In this document: one piece after another, positions 33,555 through 42,969 of the stretch
How positions within the stretch are numbered: position 1 is the stretch's first letter
Layout of the letters: each line of letters begins with the position of its first letter
NCBI RefSeq assembly: GCF_023746555.1
Contig: NZ_CP098755.1
Coordinates: 1,995,001 to 2,059,000 of the forward strand
DNA from: Brevibacillus ruminantium
GTDB lineage: Bacteria; Bacillota; Bacilli; Brevibacillales; Brevibacillaceae
DNA length: 64,000 nucleotides
Direction of reading: 5' to 3'
Program-made: the position numbers and the translations under genes
The notes under the pieces: generated by a model
What the model was told of the DNA's origin: nothing
What the model saw: the letters and a program-made list of their open reading frames with translations, nothing else
The model's database searches: none

Positions 33555-34652
33555 ATGCGTGTGGTCCTCACAGGTGGAGGCACAGGAGGTCATATCTATC
33601 CGGCGCTTGCGGTGGCGAAAGAAATAGCTCGCCAGGAACCGCAGGCTGCCTTTTTGTACATAGGAAGTAAAAAGGGTCTGGAGGCGGAGCTGGTTCCGCG
33701 CGCAGGGATTCCTTTTCAATCGGTGGAGATCGCCGGATTGAAGCGAAAACTGACGCTCGACAATGTAAAGACGTTCTGGAAATTTCTCAGGGCGGTTTCG
33801 GATTCTAAAAAGATGCTGCGCGAGTACCGCCCGGATGTCGTAATCGGCACGGGTGGATACGTGTGCGGCCCTGTTGTCTATGCGGCGGCAAAGTTGGGGA
33901 TTCCGACCGTGATTCATGAACAAAATGTGGTACCCGGACTGACGAATAAATTCTTGGCCCGCTACGTCGATCGGGTTGCGGTTTCCTTTGAAGAGTCGTT
34001 GTCATTTTTTCCTGCGGCCAAAACGGTTTTGACCGGAAATCCGAGGGCTACTGAGGTCATGCATGGAGAGGCTTCGGCAGGAAGAGACTTCCTTGGCGTG
34101 GATGCGGACAAGCGTATTGTGCTGATCTTTGGCGGCAGCCGAGGGGCGCGACCGATCAACGAGGCGACTCTGGCCATGATCCCGCGTATGGGAGAATTTC
34201 CGCAGTCGCATTTTGTCTACGTGACGGGAAACGTTCACTACGAAACGATTTCGGCAGCGATCAAAGAATTGGACGCGTTGCCTGGCAACCTTTCCGTCTT
34301 TCCATTCGTCCACAATATGCCGGATCTTTTGGCGGCAACCCATCTGCTGGTAGGGCGGGCAGGTGCGTCCAGTCTGGCTGAAATCACAGCACTCGGGGTA
34401 CCGTCTATCTTGATCCCGAGTCCGTACGTCACCAACAACCATCAGGAGAAAAATGCCCGTGGACTGGAAAAGCAGGGGGCGGCGGTTGTTTTGTTGGAAA
34501 ATGAATTGAATGGAGAGCGTCTGTTTAAAGCGCTTGCGTCCATTTTAAAAGATGATGAGCGCTGGGCTGAAATGCGGGAGTCCTCCCGAAAGCTGGGAAT
34601 GCCTCAGGCGGCAACGGACATTTATCAGGTGATGAAGAAAGTAGCGAAGTAA
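33555..34652 (+). CDS. murG: Lipid II-forming N-acetylglucosaminyltransferase MurG
   Basis: 365 residues. The signature RVVLTGGGTGGHIYPALA is at the start. A second G-loop FGGSRGARPIN is near residue 192, and GRAGASSLAEITALGVPSILIP near 273 binds UDP-GlcNAc. Converts lipid I to lipid II on the inner membrane face. ATG 33555 is preceded by GAGGGTGAT; an upstream in-frame TTG at 33549 is less likely. Confidence 0.95.
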   Translation: MRVVLTGGGTGGHIYPALAVAKEIARQEPQAAFLYIGSKKGLEAELVPRAGIPFQSVEIAGLKRKLTLDNVKTFWKFLRAVSDSKKMLREYRPDVVIGTGGYVCGPVVYAAAKLGIPTVIHEQNVVPGLTNKFLARYVDRVAVSFEESLSFFPAAKTVLTGNPRATEVMHGEASAGRDFLGVDADKRIVLIFGGSRGARPINEATLAMIPRMGEFPQSHFVYVTGNVHYETISAAIKELDALPGNLSVFPFVHNMPDLLAATHLLVGRAGASSLAEITALGVPSILIPSPYVTNNHQEKNARGLEKQGAAVVLLENELNGERLFKALASILKDDERWAEMRESSRKLGMPQAATDIYQVMKKVAK

Positions 34653-34763
34653 GCTGGGCTTTTTTGGTCCATTGTCACGCAAAAATGGGCGATCGCATAG
34701 TATGGAGCAAACACGTGATAAGGCCTAGTTGCAACCCTAGCATGTGTATCAGGAGGTTCACAA

Positions 34764-35669
34764 ATGAAACAGATCACAGATGAGTTGAGGCAGGCGAATG
34801 TTGGAAAAGTGTGGACCAATGAACCTCTCGCCAACCATACGACTTGGCGGATAGGGGGTCCTGCTGATTTGTTAATCCAGCCCAAGGATAAGTCAGAATT
34901 GCTGACAGCCTTGCAAATCATCCGTCGTCATAATATTCCTTGGAGCGTGATCGGGCGCGGTTCCAACCTTCTGGTGAGGGACGGAGGGATACGTGGAGCC
35001 GTGCTGAAGGTGGCTGAGGGCTTGAGTCACTGCGAATTCAGGGGCGAAGAGGTGCGTGTGGGTGCCGGATATTCCATGATCCGCCTGGCGATGGAAACAG
35101 GCAAAATGGGATTAACAGGTATGGAGTTTGCGGGAGGCATTCCTGGTACAGTTGGCGGAGCCGTTTACATGAATGCAGGGGCGCACGGATCGGATCTGTC
35201 ACGGATTATCAAAGATGCCGAAATTCTCTTTGAAGATGGTGAAGTAAGTGTGTTGAACAACGAGGAACTGAGCTTCAGTTACCGAACCTCCCTGCTGCAA
35301 AAGCGAAAGGGAATTGTACTGGAAGCGCGTTTCCAACTGCGCCAGGGTGACCGCAAAGAGATCGCAGCTGTTTTGGCTGCAAACAAGGATCGGCGCCGGA
35401 TCACACAGCCCCTACAGATGCCCTGTGCCGGCAGTGTCTTCCGCAATCCGCCGGGAGATCATGCAGGCCGCTTGATTGAAGCAGCAGGACTGAAAGGCTT
35501 TCAGATCGGCGGAGCTCAGGTTTCTGAGATCCACGCAAACTTCATCGTCAATCGGGGAGGAGCTACGGCTGCCGACGTCCTCACCTTGATTACGCACATC
35601 CGATGCACGATTCAGGAAAAATTTGGCGTCGAAATGCATCAGGAGGTACTGGTGGTGGGCGAGGGGTAA
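34764..35669 (+). CDS. murB: UDP-N-acetylenolpyruvoylglucosamine reductase MurB
   Basis: 301 residues. FAD-binding blocks TTWRIGGPADLL near residue 25 and GRGSNLLVRDGG near 66. EFAGGIPGTVGGAVYMNAG lies near 117, and the catalytic Ser is in CAGSVFRNPPGDHAG near 224. Reduces the MurA product to UDP-MurNAc with NADPH. AGGAGG precedes ATG. MurA follows 15 nt later, so the two committed steps are adjacent. Confidence 0.94.
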   Translation: MKQITDELRQANVGKVWTNEPLANHTTWRIGGPADLLIQPKDKSELLTALQIIRRHNIPWSVIGRGSNLLVRDGGIRGAVLKVAEGLSHCEFRGEEVRVGAGYSMIRLAMETGKMGLTGMEFAGGIPGTVGGAVYMNAGAHGSDLSRIIKDAEILFEDGEVSVLNNEELSFSYRTSLLQKRKGIVLEARFQLRQGDRKEIAAVLAANKDRRRITQPLQMPCAGSVFRNPPGDHAGRLIEAAGLKGFQIGGAQVSEIHANFIVNRGGATAADVLTLITHIRCTIQEKFGVEMHQEVLVVGEG

Positions 35670-35684
35670 CACGGAGGTGAAAGT

Positions 35685-36941
35685 TTGGATACTTTTGCGA
35701 TCGAAGGCGGAAGAACTCTGTCCGGTTCGCTTCGGATCCAAGGAGCCAAGAATGCTGCCCTTCCCATACTCGCCGCGTCTGTTCTCGCGGAAGGGCAATT
35801 TTATATCTATGATGTTCCCCACCTCAGGGACATTGAGGTGATGCTGGAGATTTTGCAAGCACTGGGAGCAAAAACAAAGCATGCCGAAGGAAGTGTGGAT
35901 CTTGATACGACTTCCGTTTCCGTAACGCATGTGCCTGATGACCTGATGGGTCAAATGCGTTCTTCGATCTTTCTGGCCGGACCGCTCTTGGCTCGACTGG
36001 GGGAGGTCACCATTTCCCGACCGGGGGGATGTTTGATCGGAGAGCGGCGAATCGACCTGCATCTCGCCGGGTTGACCGCGCTTGGTGCAAAAATCGAGGA
36101 AGCCGAGGGCTATATAACGTTTCGGGCTGAACAATTGTATGGAACCAATATCTTTCTTTCGTTTCCCAGTGTGGGAGCCACGGAAAACATCATGATGGCG
36201 GCTGTTTTGGCCAAGGGAACCACCCGAATCTGCAATGCAGCCAGAGAACCGGAGATTGTCGATTTGCAAAATTTCCTCAATGCGATGGGGGCCCGTATCA
36301 GTGGAGCAGGAACGGACACGATCGAAGTCCAGGGAGTTCCGCGGCTGCGCTCTGTCAGCTATCGTATCATCCCTGATCGGATCGTAGCAGGCACTCATCT
36401 GCTTGCGGTCGGTGTGTCGCAAGGACATATCGAACTGGCCAATACTATCCCTGAGCATCTCACCGCTGTAATTGAGGTAGCCCGTAGCTGTGGTGTTGAA
36501 ATCAAGACCCACCATGATATAATGGAGGTTAAGAAGACGGGTAGTCCAAAATCGTATGATCGGATTATCACTTCCCCGTTTCCTGGTTTCCCGACTGATT
36601 TGCAAGCACAGTTAATGGTATTTCTTTCTCTGGCCAATGGAACAAGTGTGATCAAAGAGACCGTTTTTGAGGGAAGATTCAACCATGTGAACGAATTGGC
36701 CAGAATGGGAGCATCCATTTACGTCGATCTGGGGTCCGCGATTATCCGCGGTGTGGAGCGACTGTCCGGCGCGAGCGTGGAGGCAAGCGACCTTCGGGCC
36801 GGTGCTGCTCTTGTACTGGCAGGGTTGGCAGCGGAGGGTACGACTACGGTTTCACAGATTCACCATATCGACCGTGGTTATGAACGGCTGGAGTTGCAGC
36901 TACAGCAGTTGGGTGCCCGCATCACCCGAGTGTCGACATAG
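35685..36941 (+). CDS. murA: UDP-N-acetylglucosamine 1-carboxyvinyltransferase MurA
   Basis: 418 residues. IQGAKNAALP (18-27) holds the catalytic Lys-Asn pair, and SRPGGCLIGERRIDLH carries catalytic Cys116, the fosfomycin target. The start is TTG 35685, with GGAGGTGAAAG just upstream. It makes the first committed peptidoglycan precursor. B. subtilis keeps its two murA genes outside the dcw cluster, so this location between murB and divIB differs from that model. A hairpin follows the gene. Confidence 0.93.
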   Translation: MDTFAIEGGRTLSGSLRIQGAKNAALPILAASVLAEGQFYIYDVPHLRDIEVMLEILQALGAKTKHAEGSVDLDTTSVSVTHVPDDLMGQMRSSIFLAGPLLARLGEVTISRPGGCLIGERRIDLHLAGLTALGAKIEEAEGYITFRAEQLYGTNIFLSFPSVGATENIMMAAVLAKGTTRICNAAREPEIVDLQNFLNAMGARISGAGTDTIEVQGVPRLRSVSYRIIPDRIVAGTHLLAVGVSQGHIELANTIPEHLTAVIEVARSCGVEIKTHHDIMEVKKTGSPKSYDRIITSPFPGFPTDLQAQLMVFLSLANGTSVIKETVFEGRFNHVNELARMGASIYVDLGSAIIRGVERLSGASVEASDLRAGAALVLAGLAAEGTTTVSQIHHIDRGYERLELQLQQLGARITRVST

Positions 36942-36953
36942 ACCCAAGAAATC

Positions 36954-36975
36954 AAGCGGCATATCTATGCCGCTT
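36954..36975 (+). terminator. Hairpin after murA (weak terminator)
   Basis: Perfect stem AAGCGGCATA / TATGCCGCTT with a 2-nt loop. The following TTCCCTGTTTTG is a poor T tract, so partial read-through to divIB is likely. Confidence 0.6.
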
Positions 36976-37124
36976 TCCCTGTTTTGTAACATGACAGTAA
37001 TTTATAATGATCCCAGTTTTTGTGTGCTCGCATGAACGGACAAGCTTCCGGTGCAAGCGAGTCGGACAAGCAATATGAAAGCTTGGCGCGTGATCATGCT
37101 CGTGCAGCGAGGAAGGGTTGAGTC

Positions 37125-37916
37125 ATGGCGGTTATTGAAGATCGGATTCCGCATGTCAAAGAGCAGCGACCGAGGCGCAAAGGAAATCGAAAGCTTATCT
37201 ATTTACTCGTACTGTTCTTTTTGATTGTCTTGATCGTCCTCTTTATTCGCTCGCCTTACAGCAAGGTGCAGGAGATACAGGTGTATGGGAATGACATGTA
37301 CACACCGGAAGAGATCGTCAGTCATTCCGGTTTGACGATCGGTATGCAGTTTTTTAATGTATGGGAGTATCAGGTGCAAAAAGCAAGCGAACCGCTTGAG
37401 GGAGTGAAGGAGATTAAAGTGGAGCGCTCCTTTCCCGGAGTAATCCGTTTGCATGTCACCGAATTTCGAAGAGTGGCTTTCTGGAATGGACAGGACGGCA
37501 GCCGAGCGCCGCTTCTGGAAAATGGCAAGGTGCTTCGACAAGTCGATTTTTCCAAACGTATCGTGGACAGGCCCTTGATCAGCTTCTGGCAGTCACCCGA
37601 GATGCTTCCCACCCTGGCGAAGGCATTGGCCAATCTGTCCCCCGCCGTGTTAGGAGAAATTTCCGACATTGCGCTGACGCCTACCGTATATGACAAACAG
37701 CGGATTACGCTGTATATGCGCGACGGGAATGAAGTGAGAAGCGTCGTGTACAAGCTGGATACCATGCTCAACTGGTATCCGACAATTGTGAAAGAACTGC
37801 CCAAAGGAGTAAAAGGGGTTCTCTCGTTGTTTGAGCAGCCTTGGTTTGTGCCTTACACGAATCCGGGTGCGCCGATTCAGCTTCCCGCCGGCGAGTCAAG
37901 CCCCAAGCGCTCATAA
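37125..37916 (+). CDS. divIB: Cell division protein DivIB/FtsQ
   Basis: 263 residues. A short basic cytoplasmic N-terminus, one membrane helix (about 24-43), then a POTRA domain (SKVQEIQVYGNDMYTPEEIV) and the FtsQ beta domain. It stabilises FtsL-DivIC at the septum. GAGGAAGGGTTGAG precedes ATG 37125. Confidence 0.9.
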   Translation: MAVIEDRIPHVKEQRPRRKGNRKLIYLLVLFFLIVLIVLFIRSPYSKVQEIQVYGNDMYTPEEIVSHSGLTIGMQFFNVWEYQVQKASEPLEGVKEIKVERSFPGVIRLHVTEFRRVAFWNGQDGSRAPLLENGKVLRQVDFSKRIVDRPLISFWQSPEMLPTLAKALANLSPAVLGEISDIALTPTVYDKQRITLYMRDGNEVRSVVYKLDTMLNWYPTIVKELPKGVKGVLSLFEQPWFVPYTNPGAPIQLPAGESSPKRS

Positions 37917-37942
37917 GTATTTGCTAGAAGGGGAACGGTTAT

Positions 37943-38653
37943 ATGGGGCGTCGACATAAATTTAATATTTACCTTACGCTTGTCACTTTTTGCACAGGTT
38001 TCCTCGTAGCGACTTCCGTCGAAACGACCAAGCTGCTACAAAGAGAGAGGATGAACGATCAGCTTTTTCAAAAAGAGACCCAATTAAACGAGCGGATATT
38101 GGCGGAAAAAGAGCAAAACCGGCACCTTGAGAATCAATTGCTCGACTTGCAGCGGCAAGTGGGCAAAGTGGAAGAAGCGATGGCACAGAGAAAATCAGAA
38201 GCGGGGAGTATTCTCAGTGAGCTGGAGGCAGCGCGGATGCGAGCTGGTGTCGTACCGGTTGAGGGCCCGGGTGTCATCGTTACGATGCAGGACAGCCAAA
38301 ATGCCGGAAGTGCACCGGATGTAGCAAATTACATCGTCCATGAAGAAGATGTTCGTCTGGTAGTCAATGAGCTGCGGGCAGCAGGGGCTGAAGCGATCAG
38401 CATTAACGGACAACGTTTGGTGAGCAATTCGGCTATTCGCTGTGTGGGTCCGACAATTATTGTCAACGGCATTAAGTCTGCAGCGCCGTTTGTAATTTCT
38501 GCAATTGGAGATCCTCACACGTTGGAATCAGCCTTGCATCTTCCAGGCGGTGTCATGCAATCTCTGCAGGACTTCGTACAGATTGATCTGGCCAAAAAGG
38601 ACAAGCTAAAACTTCCCGCGTATGTAGGCGACGCCAAGACCAAACATTCCTAG
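37943..38653 (+). CDS. ylxW: DUF881 protein YlxW
   Basis: 236 residues. N-terminal membrane helix (about 8-26), coiled coil (35-95), then the DUF881 domain with GPGVIVTMQDSQNA and VNELRAAGAEAISINGQRLV. First of two tandem DUF881 genes, as ylxW-ylxX in B. subtilis. Function unknown, presumably linked to division through the conserved neighbourhood. Confidence 0.88.
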   Translation: MGRRHKFNIYLTLVTFCTGFLVATSVETTKLLQRERMNDQLFQKETQLNERILAEKEQNRHLENQLLDLQRQVGKVEEAMAQRKSEAGSILSELEAARMRAGVVPVEGPGVIVTMQDSQNAGSAPDVANYIVHEEDVRLVVNELRAAGAEAISINGQRLVSNSAIRCVGPTIIVNGIKSAAPFVISAIGDPHTLESALHLPGGVMQSLQDFVQIDLAKKDKLKLPAYVGDAKTKHS

Positions 38654-38671
38654 GTGAAGGAAGCGTTTCTG

Positions 38672-39421
38672 ATGTTGCAAAAAAACCGTAAAATCACATT
38701 TATTCTTGCTATTATTAGTGCTATCATAGGGGTTATGTTGACCATCCAGCTAAGGAGCAGCTTTCACCCGGTTCATAAAGAGTCGCGGAGTATTGCTGAG
38801 TTGCGTGCGTCTCTGCAGAAGGAACTGGAGAAGCACAAAAATCTTTTGGCGGATATTTCTAAGTACAATCAACTGTACTATCAGTATGAAACTTCACTAA
38901 ATGAGGATGAAAGCCTTTCGGTTATGAAAGAAGAGCTTGCCCGGAATCGTAAACTGGCAGGTATGGTCAGCGTCGAGGGAAAGGGAATCGTGCTGCAGGT
39001 AGTTGAAGCTGCGCTGCATCATGCGGAACTGGGCCACGATGGAGAAGTGACCGAGCCTCTGGTAGGTGGTTATACGAGTGACGAGGAAGACCTCAGATGG
39101 CTGGTCAATGTACTTTTTGCCAATGGTGCCCAGGCGGTCTCGATTAATGGTCACCGCATGGTCGCAACTACACCGATCCGCTACGTCGGCGATTCGATCC
39201 AAATCGATACGAAGACCATTCAGCCACCGTACGAACTGAAAGCGTTGGGGGAACCTGAAGTGTTGCTGTCTGCCCTGAAGCTGGAAGGTGTGGAAGAAAA
39301 CTTTCGCATGGCCAATAAAGAGATTATTGCCGAAAAGCGGGAGAAGTTGATTGTTCCTGCACACAGAGAGCAACGCCCCATCCAATACATGAAACCTGTC
39401 AAAGAAAAAGGAGAATCCTGA
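38672..39421 (+). CDS. ylxX: DUF881 protein YlxX
   Basis: About 249 residues with the same plan as YlxW: membrane helix (8-26), coiled coil, DUF881 domain (VSVEGKGIVLQV, VNVLFANGAQAVSINGHRMV). ATG 38672 has GAAGGAAG upstream; an in-frame GTG at 38654 directly follows the ylxW stop and lacks a site. Probably an old tandem duplicate of ylxW. Confidence 0.87.
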   Translation: MLQKNRKITFILAIISAIIGVMLTIQLRSSFHPVHKESRSIAELRASLQKELEKHKNLLADISKYNQLYYQYETSLNEDESLSVMKEELARNRKLAGMVSVEGKGIVLQVVEAALHHAELGHDGEVTEPLVGGYTSDEEDLRWLVNVLFANGAQAVSINGHRMVATTPIRYVGDSIQIDTKTIQPPYELKALGEPEVLLSALKLEGVEENFRMANKEIIAEKREKLIVPAHREQRPIQYMKPVKEKGES

Positions 39422-39422
39422 C

Positions 39423-39770
39423 ATGTGGCTCCCGCTTATCGGACTCATCGTAGGTATCGTGGTTGGTTTTTTGCTGGATTGGCGTGTCCCGCAGGAATAC
39501 AGCAGCTATCTGTCGATTGCACTGCTTGCTGGCTTGGACACGATTTTCGGCGGGATTCGCTCCTATCTGGAACGAACATTCAATGTGCGCATCTTTATGT
39601 CCGGCTTTTTCTTTAATACGCTGTTTGCAGCCGGGCTGGCCTTTATCGGCGGATTTTTGGGAATCGACCTCTATTTAGCTGCGATTGTGGCATTTGGCGT
39701 ACGTTTGTTTAACAATCTGGCGGTCATTCGTCGGATCGTACTATCCCGGTGGATAAACCAGCAGGAATAG
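39423..39770 (+). CDS. sbp: Small basic protein Sbp (DUF1290)
   Basis: 115 residues, three to four membrane segments. The family block LDTIFGGIRSYLERTFN and the ending RLFNNLAVIRRIVL are clear. It sits between ylxX and ftsA as in Bacillus. Function unknown. The start ATG is one base after the ylxX stop, with AAAAAGGAG upstream. Confidence 0.9.
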   Translation: MWLPLIGLIVGIVVGFLLDWRVPQEYSSYLSIALLAGLDTIFGGIRSYLERTFNVRIFMSGFFFNTLFAAGLAFIGGFLGIDLYLAAIVAFGVRLFNNLAVIRRIVLSRWINQQE

Positions 39771-39828
39771 AGACTCATCCCGAATTGGGAAAAAGGTCAT
39801 ATTTTTACAAAAAATCGTGTTAAAAAAA

Positions 39829-39853
39829 AGGGAATGGTACTTCTGTGTGGAAT
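39829..39853 (+). promoter_or_regulatory. SigH-type promoter of ftsAZ
   Basis: AGGGAAT (39829-39835), a 13-nt spacer and GGAAT (39849-39853) resemble the SigH promoter of spoVG (AGGATTT ... GTGGAAT). B. subtilis ftsAZ also has a SigH promoter that raises FtsZ for the asymmetric septum. Confidence 0.6.
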
Positions 39854-39915
39854 AAATTACGCAGATGTGTTCACTTCACGATGACTAAAGACGTAGCAAG
39901 GGAGGTGTCACAGGT

Positions 39916-41172
39916 TTGGTAAGCAATGAACTCATCGTCAGCCTAGACATTGGAACTTCTAAAGTACGCGTCATGATTGGCGAGGTAAACAACGGTTCCA
40001 TCAACATCATCGGAGTCGGACAAGCACACTCGGAAGGAATCAAAAAGGGTGTGATCGTCGACATCGACCAAACTGTGCATGCCATCCGGGAAGCTGTAGA
40101 CCATGCCGAGCGCATGGTAGGGGTATCGATTGACGAAGTTTATGTCGGTATCACAGGGAACCACATTGAGCTGCATGAAACACAAGGGGTTGTCGCTGTA
40201 TCCAGCGAGGACCGTGAAATACGAGAGGAAGACATCCAACGAGTCATCCAGGCAGCAAAGGTTGTTGCCATACCGCCCGACCGTGAGATTATTGAAGTTG
40301 TACCGAAAGAATACATCGTAGATGGGCAGGGTGGCATAAAAGATCCGCGAGGTATGATCGGCGTCCGTCTAGAAATGGAAGGCACGATTGTAACCGGGTC
40401 TAAAACTGTCGTACATAATATTGTGCGCTGCACGGAGCGGACAAATCTCCACGTTTCCGGGATTTTTCTGCAGCCGCTTGCCTCCAGCACGGTAGCTCTT
40501 TCCAAAGACGACAAAAAAATGGGAGTCGTTTTGGTAGATATTGGTGCCGGTTCTACGACAATCGGTGTATTTGAACAGGGAAAACTGGCAGCAACGACTG
40601 TAATTGGAATTGGCGGCGACCATATTACCAATGATATCTCATTAGGACTTCGGACTCATACGGACGTAGCCGAACGAGTCAAGACCAAAAATGGCTGCGC
40701 TCTGATCGACGAGGCTTCTGAGGATGTAAAATTCAAGGTGACGCGTATTGGCAGTGATGTGGAAAAACAGTTTACTCAGGTGGATCTAGCGAACATTATT
40801 GAACCGCGTGCGGCGGAGATTTTCCATCTTGTCGAAGATGCCGTGTACAAGCTCGGGTACCATGATGACATAGCCGGCGGCTACGTTTTGACTGGTGGCA
40901 CAGTAGCGATGCCAGGCATGCTGGAATTGGCAAAAGAGGAGTTAGATGCTCCTGTCCGCGTCGCAATCCCCGATTACATAGGGGTGAGAGACCCTGCTTA
41001 CACAACTGGTGTCGGTTTGATTCAGTACGCCCTCCATCAGTTGGAGCGCCGGAGTGTGCGGGTAGCTCCTCCATCGTTTAAAGGGGCACAAAAGTCAGCT
41101 GTTTCTTCCAAGCCGAAAGAAGGGGCCGGCTTGATGGACAAAGTAAAGAACTGGTTCAGCGAGTTCATTTAA
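39916..41172 (+). CDS. ftsA: Cell division protein FtsA
   Basis: 418 residues, actin fold. Phosphate loops are VSLDIGTSKVRVMIG near residue 9 and VVLVDIGAGSTTIGVF near 200. GGYVLTGGTVAMPGM near 316 is the adenosine motif. The C-terminal amphipathic helix GLMDKVKNWFSEFI anchors it to the membrane. Start TTG 39916 with GGAGGTG 8 nt upstream. It tethers FtsZ to the membrane. Confidence 0.95.
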   Translation: MVSNELIVSLDIGTSKVRVMIGEVNNGSINIIGVGQAHSEGIKKGVIVDIDQTVHAIREAVDHAERMVGVSIDEVYVGITGNHIELHETQGVVAVSSEDREIREEDIQRVIQAAKVVAIPPDREIIEVVPKEYIVDGQGGIKDPRGMIGVRLEMEGTIVTGSKTVVHNIVRCTERTNLHVSGIFLQPLASSTVALSKDDKKMGVVLVDIGAGSTTIGVFEQGKLAATTVIGIGGDHITNDISLGLRTHTDVAERVKTKNGCALIDEASEDVKFKVTRIGSDVEKQFTQVDLANIIEPRAAEIFHLVEDAVYKLGYHDDIAGGYVLTGGTVAMPGMLELAKEELDAPVRVAIPDYIGVRDPAYTTGVGLIQYALHQLERRSVRVAPPSFKGAQKSAVSSKPKEGAGLMDKVKNWFSEFI

Positions 41173-41277
41173 GAGTTGCTGTAACCGAATACTCCGAATT
41201 TGGTGAAGGTACCGATTCACCAAGCAGCTTCACCACACAGAAGCTTTTCTCAAGTTGAATTGGGGAGGACTAGCAAG

Positions 41278-42423
41278 ATGCTGGAATTTGATATGGACAT
41301 GGAATCCTTTGCGCGAATTAAAGTAATTGGTTGCGGCGGTGGCGGAAGCAACGCGGTCAACCGTATGATTGCCGGCGGTGTGAGAGGAGTCGAATTTATT
41401 ACTCTCAATACAGACGCGCAAGCTCTGCAACTCTCCAGTGCTGACATCAAGCTGCAGATCGGAGAAAAACTGACACGAGGACTGGGAGCCGGTGCCAATC
41501 CGGAAATCGGAAAAAAAGCGGCGGAAGAAAGTCGTGATCTGATCGAGAACGCCCTGCGCGGCGCAGATATGGTCTTCGTCACAGGCGGAATGGGTGGCGG
41601 TACAGGTACTGGTGCAGCACCTGTCGTAGCAGAGATCGCCAAAGAGCTGGGCGCTTTGACTGTTGGTGTCGTAACTCGCCCGTTTTCCTTTGAGGGACGC
41701 AAGCGCTCGATGCAAGGTGAGCTGGGAATTGCAGCATTGAAGGAAAAGGTAGACACACTGATCGTTATCCCGAACGATCGTTTGCTGGAAATTGTAGACA
41801 AGAACACCCCGATGCTGGAAGCATTCCGCGAAGCGGACAACATCCTGCGCCAAGGGGTACAAGGGATATCCGATTTGATTGCGACACCAGGTTTGATCAA
41901 CCTGGATTTTGCTGACGTTAAAACCATTATGACAGAGCGTGGCTCTGCTCTGATGGGTATTGGTGTGGGCAGCGGTGAAAATCGTGCGGCTGAAGCAGCA
42001 AGACGCGCTATTTCCAGCCCGCTGCTGGAAACATCGATCGATGGGGCGCGCGGTGTGCTGATGAACATTACGGGCGGCACCAACCTGAGCTTGTATGAAG
42101 TAAACGAAGCGGCTGATATCGTATCCTCGGCTGCTGATCCGGAAGTAAACATGATTTTCGGTGCCGTGATCAACGAAGATTTGAAAAACGAGATCGTCGT
42201 AACGGTGATCGCTACGGGCTTTGAAGACAACCAGCGTCAAAACGCTGCACAGCGCCGCGTTCAACAGCCTGTCCAAACCAGCAACCGTCCGACGCCAATT
42301 TCCAATCAGTCTCAGCCACGTGCGAAGGAAGAGGAAGAAGAGAAGCCATTCTTCTCGATGAGCAATCTGGACAACCTGGATATTCCGGCCTTCCTGCGCA
42401 ATCGCCGCCGCAACAAGAAGTAG
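41278..42423 (+). CDS. ftsZ: Cell division protein FtsZ
   Basis: 381 residues from [13 protein letters not shown]-binding [11 protein letters not shown] near 20-30, the tubulin signature GGGTGTG at 106-112, a Gln/Asn-rich linker (about 320-350) and the conserved C-terminal peptide [11 protein letters not shown] that binds FtsA and SepF. ATG 41278 follows GGGGAGG; a longer in-frame start at 41200 adds residues not typical of the family. A terminator follows, ending the dcw run. Confidence 0.96.
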   Translation: MLEFDMDMESFARIKVIGCGGGGSNAVNRMIAGGVRGVEFITLNTDAQALQLSSADIKLQIGEKLTRGLGAGANPEIGKKAAEESRDLIENALRGADMVFVTGGMGGGTGTGAAPVVAEIAKELGALTVGVVTRPFSFEGRKRSMQGELGIAALKEKVDTLIVIPNDRLLEIVDKNTPMLEAFREADNILRQGVQGISDLIATPGLINLDFADVKTIMTERGSALMGIGVGSGENRAAEAARRAISSPLLETSIDGARGVLMNITGGTNLSLYEVNEAADIVSSAADPEVNMIFGAVINEDLKNEIVVTVIATGFEDNQRQNAAQRRVQQPVQTSNRPTPISNQSQPRAKEEEEEKPFFSMSNLDNLDIPAFLRNRRRNKK

Positions 42424-42498
42424 GCGAAAGCAACTATTCATGTACGCAGTATCACATAAACACAAAACAGGAATCCGACGGGATCACTGATTTTGACG

Positions 42499-42531
42499 AA
42501 AGCCTTGTTCTTTATGAGAGCAAGGCTTTTT
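42499..42531 (+). terminator. Intrinsic terminator of ftsZ
   Basis: AAAGCCTTG (42500-42508) pairs with CAAGGCTTT (42521-42529), then Ts. Confidence 0.9.
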
Positions 42532-42637
42532 CCCATTTTCTGAGGTGCTTACTTTTTGGCACAGGGTGGGTATCTTCTACCGTTTCGTATATCTAAGCGG
42601 AATCTTTTCAAAGGCCACCTCAAGGCGGAGCCATAGC

Positions 42638-42838
42638 GAGAAGAAGCATGTTTCCCTGCTCAGCTCCGTATTCCGCCCACATGGATGATTCACTGTCCGC
42701 TCCGGGGAGATTCGCGGGGGATCGCAAAAGCAGAAAAGCTCCGAGGTCATCCCAAGGTTGCGCTCCTTTTTCCCGCGAATCCCCCCTCCGCTGAGCGAGA
42801 GCTCCACAGTCGCAACGCAGGAAAACATGCTTCTTCAC
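42638..42838 (-). repeat. 201-bp palindromic repeat, copy C (inverted)
   Basis: On the minus strand this 201-bp unit aligns without gaps to copies A and B. Its ends form a terminal inverted repeat: 42640-42659 pairs with 42817-42836 at 19 of 20 positions. An inner stem of 15 pairs (42704-42718 with 42772-42786, one G-T) replaces the different-sequence stem of the other copies. The core CGCAACCTTGGGATGACC is unchanged. It is the most diverged copy. No gene is seen in it. Confidence 0.85.
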
Positions 42839-42969
42839 GAAACCGGAGCTTTTTAAAACAATGTGGGTGGACCAAGGACGAACATAAAGACATGCAAAGT
42901 TCAAGAAATGATGGAAGGAATGATCTAACTTTCCCTCATTTTAAAAGTTCGAAAGGAGCAGTATGTCCG

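Noticed and set aside
34685-34760. Regulatory palindrome between murG and murB (CCTAG-containing)
   Set aside because: Arms pair poorly when written out; only short CTAG matches remain.
41230-42465. Long minus-strand frames opposite ftsZ (411 and 326 codons)
   Set aside because: Antisense shadows of ftsZ with no initiation signals.
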